From contig OY848918.1 in NCBI GenBank assembly GCA_963693285.1, positions 20,843,484-20,907,483 of the forward strand: a DNA stretch of 64,000 bases. Direction: 5' to 3'. Of the stretch, positions 1 through 12,300 are shown one piece after another; position 1 is the first letter of the stretch, and each line of letters opens with the position of its first letter. The stretch is from Xestospongia muta (lineage: Eukaryota > Porifera > Demospongiae > Haplosclerida > Petrosiidae). The notes under the pieces are model-generated. The model was not told the origin of the DNA and did not search any database. It saw only the letters and a program-made list of their open reading frames with translations. The position numbers were made by a program, and so were the translations under genes.

Positions 1-3000
1 TTTCAAAACGTTTCCAGATGTTTCATGGTCCAGAAACATATTAATTTTTCCAGTGTTAAGCATTTATAGCTAATAAAATGTCATTATATGTTGCCAGATA
101 AAACGAACTGCAACTTTTTGTGAATTTTAAATGGTTGAAAAAAATCAATATTCATGTCAAAGGAAAATGAATGAGTAGAAAGACCTCCTAGATAGATAAT
201 AAACATTTTTATTTATTTCCATCAATGTATCTTCGTACACGTTGTCTTTTAAATTTCTTGTGTGTGATGGTTCACATTTTCAATACTTTTTTGTGAATAA
301 AGTTTTTGTAACCCTCAAAAAACAATAGAGCTGTCATTAATAAAGGGATGTATTTGATCTAGTTGTTTGAACCCCTTTTATTAGCAAAAGTCAACACAGT
401 ATTTGTTGCCTCTCATGAAGATGAATTGGAGTGATACGCTTGGACATTTAAAATTTGAAGAGAAACTTTTCACATGACAAAAATGATACTAGTTAGAAAA
501 AGTAAACAAACACATTTGCAATAACTGCTATGAGTAAAGTGATAGTCAGAATTGTCTCATTTATTCTAGTAATCTTTTAAGTTTCATATCCTATTAAAGA
601 ACATAAAACTCCAGTTATATTGTCATTTTAGACAAGGACAAATCTAATTTTTCAGCATTAAAGGCATCTTTAAAATAAATAATGTATATTCTGTAATTGT
701 AAAGTGATCTCCTATTTTTTACAGTCTTGCACTTCTTCTTACTTGCAAATATTACCTTTATAATTATTATACAAACTAAGTTTGTGATTAATGCTTATCT
801 TCACTAATGGTATTTAATAAATTCAAACTAATTTCAATATCTACAAATTAAATTCAATGTAGTAATTTCACCAAAGTTCTAGTGTAAATAATGTATATAA
901 TAATATGATGACAGAATATATGCTACTGGACATACCTTCAATATGAGCAGAATGGTCTTTTTCTAGAGGAACAAGTTTATTTCATAGTCATTTCCTCCTC
1001 ATTAACAATATTACTGCTAGAAAAAAATACTCTAATTTGCTAAATATACAAAATAACACTGAATTATATAAGTGCACATCTAAACCCATACTTTTCACAT
1101 CTATCTTGACAGACATTTGAAGATTAACAAATGTGGGAAATACATAATGTTCTACTTAAACAAAAGTAAGGCATCAAAAACTTTATAATGAATATTATCT
1201 GGTTGATTTTGATCCTCACAATACAGGTATTCTGTACAAACTGGTAAAATTGGTTGAAGTTCATATGAAAATCTATCATTTATTATGATTGCTGAGTCAC
1301 AAAACAATTTTTTCATCAAATGAAGTTGTTATATATTCATTAGGAAATATGATTAAGCAGTATTATACTTCATAAGAGGAACAGCAACATAAATATAGTT
1401 TATACCATCATATATATAATGTAGTATGTTGGCATGTCTTTGATCCTATGCATTGTGTATTTCTGAGATTAGCAATTAGATTTTGCAAAAAAAATAAATA
1501 TTTTTTAAGTTTTCAGAAATGCAGAGGGACAAACAATTAATTAAACTGAGGAACAAACAAAATTTCAGAGTATTTAACACCATATTCACAATAAATGTAA
1601 AATTTCTCGTTAATGGAGTAGTGAGGAACAAAACTGATTGAAACAACTATTTATCATTTAAGTGTATTTATCATTTAAGTGTTGGCATGTCTTTGATCCT
1701 ATGCATTGTGTATTTCTGAGATTAGCAATTAGATTTTGCAAAAAAAATAAATATTTTTTAAGTTTTCAGAAATGCAGAGGGACAAACAATTAATTAAACT
1801 GAGGAACAAACAAAATTTCAGAGTATTTAACACCATATTCACAATAAATGTAAAATTTCTCGAGAAGGGAGTAGCGAGGAACAAAACTTGATTGAAACAA
1901 CTATTTATCATTTAAGTGTTATTACGTTTTCTATTTATGGTAGAAATTATTCTTTTTATGAAATTAAAAATAATTTCTTCTGATCAGCCACGAGGCATTG
2001 TGGGCAGGAGATGCATGGAAATAGTACCATTTTCTTCGTATAAATGGTTAGGTTTTACTCACATGTTGTTTAGAAATGGTCTAAACACTGCATTACTTAG
2101 ATTGATACATGTTGCTTGTGTACATTTTGCTGTCCTGTCTTTGCCTTATACTTGGAGAGAATATTATAATGTGGATTACAATTTTAATAGGTTGATAATG
2201 AAGATGTTTGTATGTGTATGTGTATAATAATATGTTTGTCTAACATATAGGATGTATGTTTTGGTAGTACTTTTTGAGTGTATGGTACTTCTTAAAACAA
2301 AGGTGTGTTCATAGATGAATATAACATATGTCACATATGATGTTGATTTGTTTTCCTTTACCAGAGTGTCTTCTGCTATATACTTTACAATAAATTTTTA
2401 CAATTGGGGATTGGGAAATAACGATCACATAGTCAGATAGGGATATCTTGTGCTACGACAGGTACTAACTTCATATTAATAAAGGCATGAGCTAACTCTA
2501 TACAGAAATCCATATGTAAGAGACGTGTACAATAACTTGGTTTAATACATTTTGTCTGTACACGATGCATTGATTAATAAAAGTTATGTCTAGCAAGTGG
2601 AAAAAAGATTTGTTTCTGTCATTTTTTAGAACCGTGAATAATCCCTAGTATGTAACAAACTGATCCTTCTTGTGTACACCTTCCATGTAAGTTCTGTAAT
2701 CGTGAATGATTGTTGGATTCTGAATGGTCATAACTTTCTCTCAGGAAGAATTGGTTCATCCTTGAATCTTGACTAAAAACTCATCATCAATAGTAGAAAG
2801 GACAACTACAACTTTCTTATCCATCCACTAAACTCTAAGTATGTACCCATGTTAGTAACTTGTCCTTTTACCTTTTCTAGATATTTCTTTTATAACTAAT
2901 CATGTATTCTGTTTTCTGTTTAGGTTGACTATACCACAACTTCTAAAATCAGTTTCATATAGCTGTCTACACAAGTACAGACTTATTCAGATGTTAAAAA

Positions 3001-3060
3001 AGTTGAACCCCTTAATTTGAAGGTCAACAATCTCTGGGAGAACATGATGAGTTGACAATG
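1..3060. other. AT-rich intergenic stretch, no gene recognised
   Basis: I found no coding exon, RNA gene or transposon domain in this stretch. The only structure is a 253-bp tandem duplication listed separately. A 103-codon reading frame at 1916-2227 has no recognisable motif and ends in a TG-rich tract; I treat it as chance. Confidence 0.5.
1428..1920. repeat. 253-bp tandem duplication (two units)
   Basis: Unit 1 starts at 1428 and unit 2 at 1681, both beginning with GTTGGCATGTCTTTGATCC. The units are nearly identical and end in the same ACTATTTATCATTTAAGTG string. Unit 1 carries an extra short direct repeat of that end, which suggests unequal crossing-over or slippage. The near identity implies a recent event. 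Confidence 0.9.
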
Positions 3061-3249
3061 GTAAATCATCATCTGATTTGTCTGACGTCCACTGTAGAGG
3101 TCCCAGTTCTTCATACAGCTACTTTTTGGCATCAGTAAATACCCAAAGCCTTCATCTCCTATTTACATAGATTATTGGGGAGGTAACGATAAAAGCTATT
3201 TTTTAGTATTTCATGAGTTTAAGAAAAAAAGAACAATGAACTAATTTTT

Positions 3250-3560
3250 TAGATCAGAACTTATGGATTATTTCAATGAACTATGGACCGACACCAAAAA
3301 TAACAAAATATTGTACCAAACAAACTTTGATAGTCAGCAATATTTTGACCATCCTCAGCAACATCTTAGAGCTTGTGTCCATGATTTTGCTAAATGTAAA
3401 TTCACTCTACAAGAGCTATAATTTTCCTGGATAAGTAAACAGTATAGGTGTTATTAGCTTGCCATCTATTCCTATTTACTAGAGTACAAATTCCTTTTTC
3501 TCTGTAATAGATTTTGCAGATAATGTCTCGAGGTAGGATTCCTTTTCTTAAAAGTTCGTC
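3250..3560 (+). pseudogene. piggyBac-type transposase fragment A
   Basis: The plus strand reads YFNELWTDTKNNKILYQTN, followed by HDFAKCKFTLQEL and then stops. The same order of words (YFNQLW, TNRYSQHY, HDFTKHQF) occurs in the better-preserved relic near 31.05 kb. This corresponds to the conserved start of the piggyBac transposase core (family DDE_Tnp_1_7). No catalytic aspartates remain. It is a short decayed piece, possibly of a different copy from fragment B just downstream. Confidence 0.6.
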
Positions 3561-3854
3561 GGCGGAGGCCATAAATTCGTTACGCCCTGCATCGTATAAT
3601 TAATGATCATCACGTATCCATCTTAGTAGGTATACAGTGACTAAGAAAGTCTCCTATGCTTGACCAGCTGTTTCTAAGGAATATTGAGCTTTTTAATATA
3701 ATAACTGTGAAACCATATCTTATTTAACTTAATGTTTATTCTTCAGAATTATACTAAGTAATATATTACTAATATGATTTAATGTTACTAAAATCAATTA
3801 TACTACAAAATTTAAAGTAGTAAGATTGAAGTAAGATATTGGACAGATAGTCAG

Positions 3855-5210
3855 ATATCAAAATAGAGGAAGAAATCAATTCAGAATCAGACTCAAGTGA
3901 TGAAGAATGTAATGAAGAGAGTGATGAGTGTAGGAGCAATAGTGGTAATGTTATTGAAGAGTGATATGAACATTAATTTACCTAATGGTAAAGGGAGAGT
4001 AATGTCAGCAAGGAGAGGTAGAAGTGGGATAATAAGTCAAGAGACAAAGAGAAAAGATTGAAAAACATAATTACAAATTATAATGAACATTAACGTTTTA
4101 ATATCTGATGAAATTCCAAGTAGAACCATCATTTACCAAACTCTATGACCAACTATTCCACAATCTGAAAGACTGACACCTTTATAATGCTTCAATTTAA
4201 TGTTTATTAAAGCTGTATGTCTGTTTCTAGTTCACAGGACTAATGAATTTGCATCATAAAAACTAGCAAGGTAAACTAAACTGCTCTCAGTGTGTTGAAA
4301 CTTGATACCAGTAACTACAGAAGATATAAAGGCCTTGTATGTGTCATTCTGGAGACATTGATTCACGAAAAAAAAACGGATATGGTCCAATCATTCATAG
4401 ACTTGTTGTTTCCAATTATCAAATCCATTGTGTACCCATATAAAAATTGCCCATTGGCCAGTCAATAATCAATTTTAAAGGAGGATGAGCTTTCACCAAT
4501 ATTATATAGATCAAGGGGAAAAAACCAATGGTTGATAAAATGCATTACTTGCTGGTAACAAATCATGCAGGCTATATGCACAATATGTTGGCTTACTCAG
4601 GCAAAAAAGCACCACTAATATACAACAGCCTACTTTATCTCACACTACCAATGTAGTTTTTTCATTACCAGAATACTTGAAAGGAAAGGACATGACCTGT
4701 ACATTGACAAGTTGTATACAAACATACCACTAGTCTATGAACTTGATAAATTTGGAATATCATTCACACATGCAATTTTTTTCCAGAAAAAAGGTTGCCT
4801 AAACAAATAACAGTCATTAATAAGGACATGAGAGATACAATACAATCATAATAAATAAGATTATAATATCATCCTTAGATGGATGGACAAAAAAAATATG
4901 ATAATGTTTTCAACCTAATATTCAAAGAAGTTATTGAAATTCAGTCTAGGTTAATCCCATACAATAATGTCAGCTATAAACTAATTCCTTCCTTCAATAC
5001 AGAAGAACATCTGAGGAATAAAAAAATGGTTGTTGATGAGTACAATGAATATTATGTTGGGTATCCATAAATTTGACCAAATGAAAAGTTACTATGAATT
5101 TCCTGATAAGTCAGTCAAATGGTGGTGAAGCACATTGTTCTGGTTATTAGATATGCCTATTGTAGATGGTTACATTATACCTAAGCAAACATAAAGGAAA
5201 TAAAAACAAA
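3855..5210 (+). pseudogene. piggyBac-type transposase relic B
   Basis: An acidic Ser/Asp/Glu-rich stretch (INSESDSSDEECNEESDE, about 3870-3940) resembles the usual acidic N-terminus of piggyBac transposases. Downstream pieces in shifting frames read HAGYMHNMLAYSGKK (about 4560-4610), GHDLYIDKLYTNIPLVYEL (about 4690-4750) and, at 5035-5200, FDQMKSYYEFPDKSVKWW followed by a hydrophobic VDGYI stretch. These match, in order, the family's YTGK, GHxLYxDNFYTS and MGGVDxxDQ...SYYxFPxKSxKWW blocks. Stops and frameshifts are frequent, so this is a dead copy. It ends just before the segmental duplication begins at 5245. Confidence 0.75.
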
Positions 5211-5244
5211 ATGAATAACCTTGAGCTGTTATGGCATTTTGAGC

Positions 5245-8200
5245 TGTATATTACATTCAATCCGTTTAAAAGAGTAACACCCACTCAAATACAAGCCATA
5301 AGAATACCAGTTGTTTTAATAATATAAGCCTAACTCAGCAAAATTTGTATGCAAATACATTAGTTACTAAGCATTAGATAACTATAATAATCAGAATAAT
5401 TACACAGTGATTTGGAAATAATTAATTAAGTGTTAGAAATATGTTTAAAGTATGCCACACATAAACTTAAATATAGTATTATAATAACAAAAATGAAATT
5501 TATAAATTAAAAATAAATGCAAATCAAAGCAAAGATCTTTTAATTGTGCTACAAAAAAGCGTTATTACAGAATCAGTAACGAAACACTACATTTGATGAT
5601 TTAAATGGAAAAGCAAATATAAACAACAACAGATAAAAACAATTAATTAGGAAAATAGGAAAAGATTTTGCATGAAATAGGGAGACTAAAAGGGTTGCTC
5701 AGTGAATTGATATCATTTGAGAGATATGATATCCACATAATGTTACCAACAACTGTATGACAACAATTCTAGCATGGGAAATAGACAGACAGAGAAAGAT
5801 GGAGAGACAAAAACCGAGAGACTTGGATAGACAGATAGAGACATGACACAATATATAACAATACTAAGGATTACCAAATATGGCAGTGTCTACATTGATA
5901 TGTTTGTAAAACACTCTCATAACTTAATATTCAATACCTCTACATAATTATATTTACTACAGAATTGAATATTGACAAGTTATGCAACACAGTTTTTTCT
6001 ATTATTAAATGCTATAACTATATTAATGATATGTGACAAGGGTTTTTTGAGCTCTATAGCTATGTCATTGCTAAAATGATATTGTAATATTAACTAATGA
6101 TGTATGCTAGGTATGAATAGACACTACAATCATCACAGCAGCTGATATGTGAGTAAAGTTATGATAATAAATAAATCAACACATTGAACAGTATGGATAG
6201 TGTATCCTGTCATAGATTATAGTATATGATGTTTACATCTAATAAAGCTGTGTCTGTTTTTATACACACAATATAGCAATCAACTGAACTAAATATAAGA
6301 CTAACATAATACATTAATACACTGTTATATACAGTGTATATATGAGAGTGAGTGTACACTTGTCACAACTTTACTATGGCTCTTATCACAACCATACTCA
6401 TAGTAGCTATGACAGGACATTTATCAACATTATAGTGAATAGTGACATTATCCATTAAAATACAGCAGCATATGCATGCAATATAATGTTTTAAATAATG
6501 AATTGTTGTACATTGGTGTTCCAAGAACTGTACAAAGGTTTTGTATATCATGTAATTTGAAAAATGATAACGACACTGGTATGATTTGAGGATATCAAAT
6601 CTATTATTATTCTGAGTTCAAGATATTTTCTTTACTCTTAATTTAGTTTAAAATAAAGAAAGGTACACAGGACAGGAAATAAGACATAATATAAATGGAT
6701 GGTGGCCTATATCCAGTATATATAGTAGTACATCAAATGAAAATTGCATAAATGTAAGAGTAATAAATATGATCAATGCATGGATTATTTATGAATGTGT
6801 TCAACAATCAGGTTGTCCTCTTTATTATATAAAGCTAAAATACTAAATAACAATATAACAACAACATTAATGTATGTAATGATGACAAGAGTACTAAATA
6901 TGGTAAAATTTATATTAATAATCTCAATAAAAACATACATGGGGCACACACTGGTACTTGTAGAGTGATGCATTTATACCTAAAGAACACAAGAAATGAC
7001 TAATTGTGTATGTAATGATTAGAAGTATAAACCTGTCTCTACTCATGACGAAGAGATTATTATAGAAATAATTTTTGAATTGAAAAGTTCTGATCAATTT
7101 TAAAATATAATGTATTATTATATATCATAATAAGTAGTCACAGATCAATTCTATTACTCTAGTAACATCACAGGTTTATGGACATCACTTCCTTTTAATT
7201 TTGCTCATACTGACTGTCTTATTTAAACATCTAATGATCACTTATCAAATGATAAAATTAAATTAATTCGAAATTATCCATCCATTTAAATATAACTACA
7301 GAATAATAGATATATTCTACAAATTTGTTACAGGTATTAAACACCATTACTATCAACTTAATTATGTAAATCATACATGTAGTATTGATGTCTTTTTAGA
7401 GGTTCGAGTATCTAAGATAACGTATGAAAGAATTAGTGTCACATCGAAACACTTGTCCTTTTTAATCAATGATACTGACAGTATACTGTAGAAGTTTAAG
7501 CAAAATATGCTTAAATTTATACAGTATACCATATTATAATAAATTATTGAGATAGCCTTCATTTATAGAGTAATAAAAGCTATCAACATAAATATAGCTA
7601 GAAGTAATGATAAATATGTGATTTTGTGTAAATATCATAGTGTCGAAATAAAAATGAGAAAAATTTCTCTTGCAATTTTTTCTACCGAAGTATCTAATGA
7701 AAGAATGTAATTTTTCACACAAATAATTACTATTGGTATTACGTTTATGGTTATCAAGTGGCAGACTTTACTAAGCAGATGTTGATCATATATGATCATA
7801 TAGTTTACAGTACATACATAGTGTGAGTGTATATGTATTACATACAGTAGTAGTTAGTAGACAGATAGTATACTCTATCTTACTATAATTAGGTTATAGT
7901 TGATTTAGCTAGTAGAGTTTTATCATTGAAATGTAGTAATTATGTCACATACTTCCTGTATATCTATAGAAGTCTTGATATTAGGAATAGTGGTCAGTTG
8001 GAGAAAATACACTTATCCACACAACTACACTAAATAGTGTCGTTTTGTTAACTTTCAAGGCAAACAATTCATGTTAGCAACATTAACTAAAACATCATTA
8101 ACTGGAAAGAATGCATGTAATTCTGATGAATGACCACTTTGCAAGTCAAAAAGACTGTGTTATTTTACTCAATGTTGTATTGTCTACTCATACATCACTA

Positions 8201-8800
8201 TACAGCCTGTAGCATAGGTTTATTTTGAATGTATTCATTATATATTATTTTAGTTATTAATTTTTAAATTGAGAATTCATACAAGACATTTGATTAGCAA
8301 ATTGTAGCATAGCTTGATTATGACAGCAACTTTCATTCATATTAATAATTAAACTTCAATTCACTCAAGCTGCCCAGTACAGTGTTTACACACTTTTATG
8401 ACAGATTTTAGAGGATGAGTGTGACTGTTCCGGCACACACAATTAATGAAAATACGAGATTGTACCCATCAAGTGTTTCCTCAGTGTTTCTAAATTTCAT
8501 TGATACTCTGTGACTAGGACACTGGTATTTCCACAGACTTAACAATATATTTATATTTCTACAAACTTTAAAAATAACTTAAGAAAAGACATTAATAGTC
8601 CTCTTAATTAGGACTGTTTTATAAGGAAAACAGTAATGTTGTGTATAGTTCAACTTTAATTGTCCACTAGTAATACATATTATTATATGTATTCAGGTAC
8701 TATTATACAATATAATAGAATACTCTAGTGTTAACGACTATACTGTCTTGAGGAAGTGTTTTGTATTTTTAATTATAAATATTGATTGCATTCCTTAGTA
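5245..8800. repeat. Segmental duplication copy 1, upstream segment
   Basis: From TGTATATTACATTCAATCCG at 5245 the sequence matches 56006 onward almost base for base for about 3.5 kb, with scattered substitutions and 1-4 base indels. The offset is about 50,760 bases. Part of it (about 7140-7920) also matches 33115-33900 in copy 2. No coding exon is visible inside; short frames such as 6363-6551 and 7371-7562 are present in both copies but carry no domain. It is the region upstream of the ankyrin gene. Confidence 0.9.
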
Positions 8801-8879
8801 AAAATCAAAACTTACTCATTCCATATAAATATGAGGAAACATGTACTGATGTATAAATTGTTAAATAATATCTTAGACA

Positions 8880-9170
8880 ATCACTTAATCTGTCAAATGA
8901 AAAAATTATATTTCTTTCAAATGTCTATCTGTCATTAAAATATAACTATGGAATAATGGATATATTATATAATTGTGTTACAGCTATAAAAAGAAAACAT
9001 TACTATCAGTTCAATATACATGATTATGTGTAGTACTGATCTCTTGTTAGAACTTTGATTATCTAAGAATGTATTAAAGAATTACTGTCACATTGATACA
9101 TGTGTCGTTTATAATGAATGATATTGATAGTATACTGTAGAAGTATATGATAATATGTTAATGAGATGAA
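8880..9170. repeat. Local second copy of the 7220-7510 segment
   Basis: The stretch with TGTGTAGTACTGATCTCTTG and GATAGTATACTGTAGAAG repeats, at lower identity, the segment at about 7220-7510. The same segment lies at 33220-33460 and 57990-58280. It therefore occurs at least four times in the window, twice within copy 1. It sits directly upstream of the copy 1 first exon and replaces the noncoding 5' exon region seen in copies 2 and 3. Confidence 0.7.
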
Positions 9171-9275
9171 TTTTCATTTTTGGAGATCTAGTTAATAGAC
9201 TTATTGAGATATAACTAGAAGTAATAATAGTAAGACATAAGAACAGTTACCATCTAAGGACCTAGACTTTTCAAA

Positions 9276-9302
9276 ATGTCTTGGTATAGTCACCTAAGTC
9301 TA
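9276..9302 (+). CDS. Exon 1, nine-residue leader of the copy 1 gene
   Basis: The ATG at 9276 opens MSWYSHLSL and ends in CTA followed by the donor GTAAGT at 9303, phase 0. The paralogous exons at 37743 and 60308 have the same TTTTCAAAATGTCT context but encode six residues starting MSQ, which supports this start. Upstream of the shared ACATAAGAACAGTTACC string copy 1 differs from the other two. Confidence 0.65.
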
Positions 9303-12300
9303 GTAAGTCTATAATCTTTCTATTACTATGTCATTATCTCTATATATCACTGTGATACTAACTAAACTCACATATCAGTGTTATTGTATAGACAGAATAT
9401 CTTTCTAAAAGATGGTCTTTTAGTTATAGGGCTGATCTGTATACTCACTATACTACGCTACATGATACATGTTGTCTTTATAATAGAATAGACAACTGTA
9501 CTGGGCAGCTCATGATGGAAACATTGAAGAAGTCAAATCTACTATTGAACAAGGCGGTGATGTAAACTATCATTATCCATACCATGTAAGTTACTAGATC
9601 TCAATATTTAAGTATATATCTCAACAGTAAAGCCTATTTTTCATATACAGTGTGTTTTTATAAATAAGTCTAAGATCCAATAATTATCATATCACTACAC
9701 ACTGTATCATCATTATAGTATGATGTTGGTTGAGCTATAATACATGAGATGGTCTAGTCTCATCCCCAGACCTACTCAAAAGCTAAAATAGGTCTGATCA
9801 CATGAGTTGATTTATGTGACCCCTACTTTAGCTTGTGAGTAGGTCTGGGGACGAGACTAGGTATGGTCTAAATTTAATATCACAAATCCCTGTGTGATTT
9901 TAATCAATAGTGTAAGAGTTTCTTTCATTTTCTGTGTCATCTCCTAACAATAAAAAGTGTTAATATTACTGACATGATGTGTACATTTGTTGATCTAATA
10001 ACAATCTTACTGAATTATTCTAACAGAGCCAGTCTATATCTATCATATAACACAAACTTATGAAGGACAATATTTTTTATGAATTTACTTTTAATATAGC
10101 ATTCGCAAAATAAATTTTCTGGAATTATTGCAAGATTTTATGCCATGCTCATATTTACTCACTCACTGTCCTCATAAGTTTACAATCTACCAGAATGCTA
10201 ATAAAACTCTGATAAGTTTAGTAAAATGTTCTTCATTTGCCAAAATATTTTCCTCCAGCATTTTAATTAAAAAAACGACAATAGGCAGAACAATTCATTG
10301 TTATTTAAATTTGCCAAAATTTATTTTATCTATATCATCTCATTCCACAATTACCTATTACAGGTGTTACATTTAGCTGTGTATTGCCACATAAATAAAT
10401 CTATTTGCTGGTTCACACTTTATATAATAACAATATTCATAAGCTACTAATAATTTGATTAATAATATTATGACAATGAATAAGATTAAGTTTGTAATTT
10501 TAATAACAAGAGCGACCTTTTATATTCAGAGGTTAAACCAGTATGTTGTATAGTTTATGATTACAAGCAAAACATACTGTATACCGGGATTTATTAGTGA
10601 CGATAAAATTTGGCGGAATTGTAAAATTTTACAATTGGCAATATTAAATTTGATGAATTTAGCACATGGTTTGTTACCACACCCACTTTAGCCATCCAGC
10701 CACAATGTTTCACGTGTAAAAAAATAAAAATTATGGGCGTGGCAACTACGCGAAAATTTTTGACGGTTATTTATTTGTTGGTAATTATAGGTTCACTGAC
10801 TTCTTTGTAATATCATCTATTAGAAATAACTAATATTTTATTAATATACTAATACTACTGTTACTATTGTGATATTGTATGTACTCTTTAAAATTTTATA
10901 TTGTTATTTAATAAATAATTAATAGGTAGATCTTGTAACTGTCATTTGTTAATAACAAACATTATCATCTACTATTATATAGACCTATCAGAGACCACTG
11001 ATTGCTGCATCTGCTTGTGGACACACTGATATTGTGTCTCTTCTTCTCCAAAAAGAAGCAGACCCAAATTGCACTACTAATTATGTAAGTGTTCATATAT
11101 AGTAGCAATACTGTTGTAACGTATATATGTATACATTATACATTTAGGTATACACATGTGAGTTTATTAATGTAATTGTCATGTTGTACTTTTTATGTTT
11201 TGTTAGCAATATTCTTAAAATTGTGAAAATTAAACCTCAATTTATTAGCATTTCAATGTTATAATATAGGAGATGTTAAAAACAGAGAATTTACTTCCCC
11301 CAGATAATTATGTATAAAGGTCATCTGGTTTCAGTAACGGATATAGATCCACATCAAGTACTGGGCTGATCATTTCTTTATAGCTATTACACAGGGGTAG
11401 TTTTCCATCTTGCTACAATAGAATAGTTACAATAAGGGCTTTCCACTCACTGTAATTAACAGGCTTAATTTTGACCAATGACAGCAACTTGTCTAGCTCA
11501 GCTTTAAGGATAGTTTAAGAGAGAAGACACAGGCTGAGGTCTTCAAAAATTGGGTTTGGGATTTCTCTTTAAGTCCAGTTTAGCAACATGTTGAGTCATT
11601 GTGCCTAACTTGTCTGTGAAGACTTCTTTATTTTTCTCTATGTATTGCCAAATCATTAAGTTGTCTGTCCACTGTAACTCTATCAGTTGACACATATTAT
11701 TTTTGAACCATCTTGAAACCTTGCCTGACACCCCTGGTTATATTAAACCCTATCCTATTATGTTTCTCATGGGTTTCCTCTCTCAGGTGTACATGAAGAC
11801 CTAGTATCACTACATTTGCTTGAAAAGATGGCTATTTCCTCTGAGGTTTCCTATGATTGTCATAATTGCCTTATGAATGATTTTCATAATTCCCTCATTA
11901 ATGAGTTACATGATACACACCTAATAATTCCCTCATGAATCATAGCAAACATTATAATTATACATCAATCATAGGAATTTAGAGAATATATTATATGTGT
12001 CCAAATTTGGGAAAATTACACATGTTGCTCAAAAACATTTTGATTGATGATTGTATGCATGTATTATATACTGAATGTATACTATACCTGTATCCAGGAA
12101 GAACAATAATGAAAGTACCTGGATACCAATTTTTTAGCATAATTGTACAAAAAATTGCCCATCAACCACATATACAAAATAGTTTATTCAAAATATTTTA
12201 ATATGGTATAGCGTTTTTTTTGGGGAGGGGGCAAAATTTTCGTGAACGTCAACTTTTTTTTAGTTCGTGGTAAAAATTTTGTGGTTAAGCGATCTAGTCC

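Noticed and set aside
1916..2227. 103-codon plus-strand frame
   Set aside because: No motif recognised; it overlaps a tandem duplication and ends in a TG-rich tract (VCVCV), typical of chance frames.
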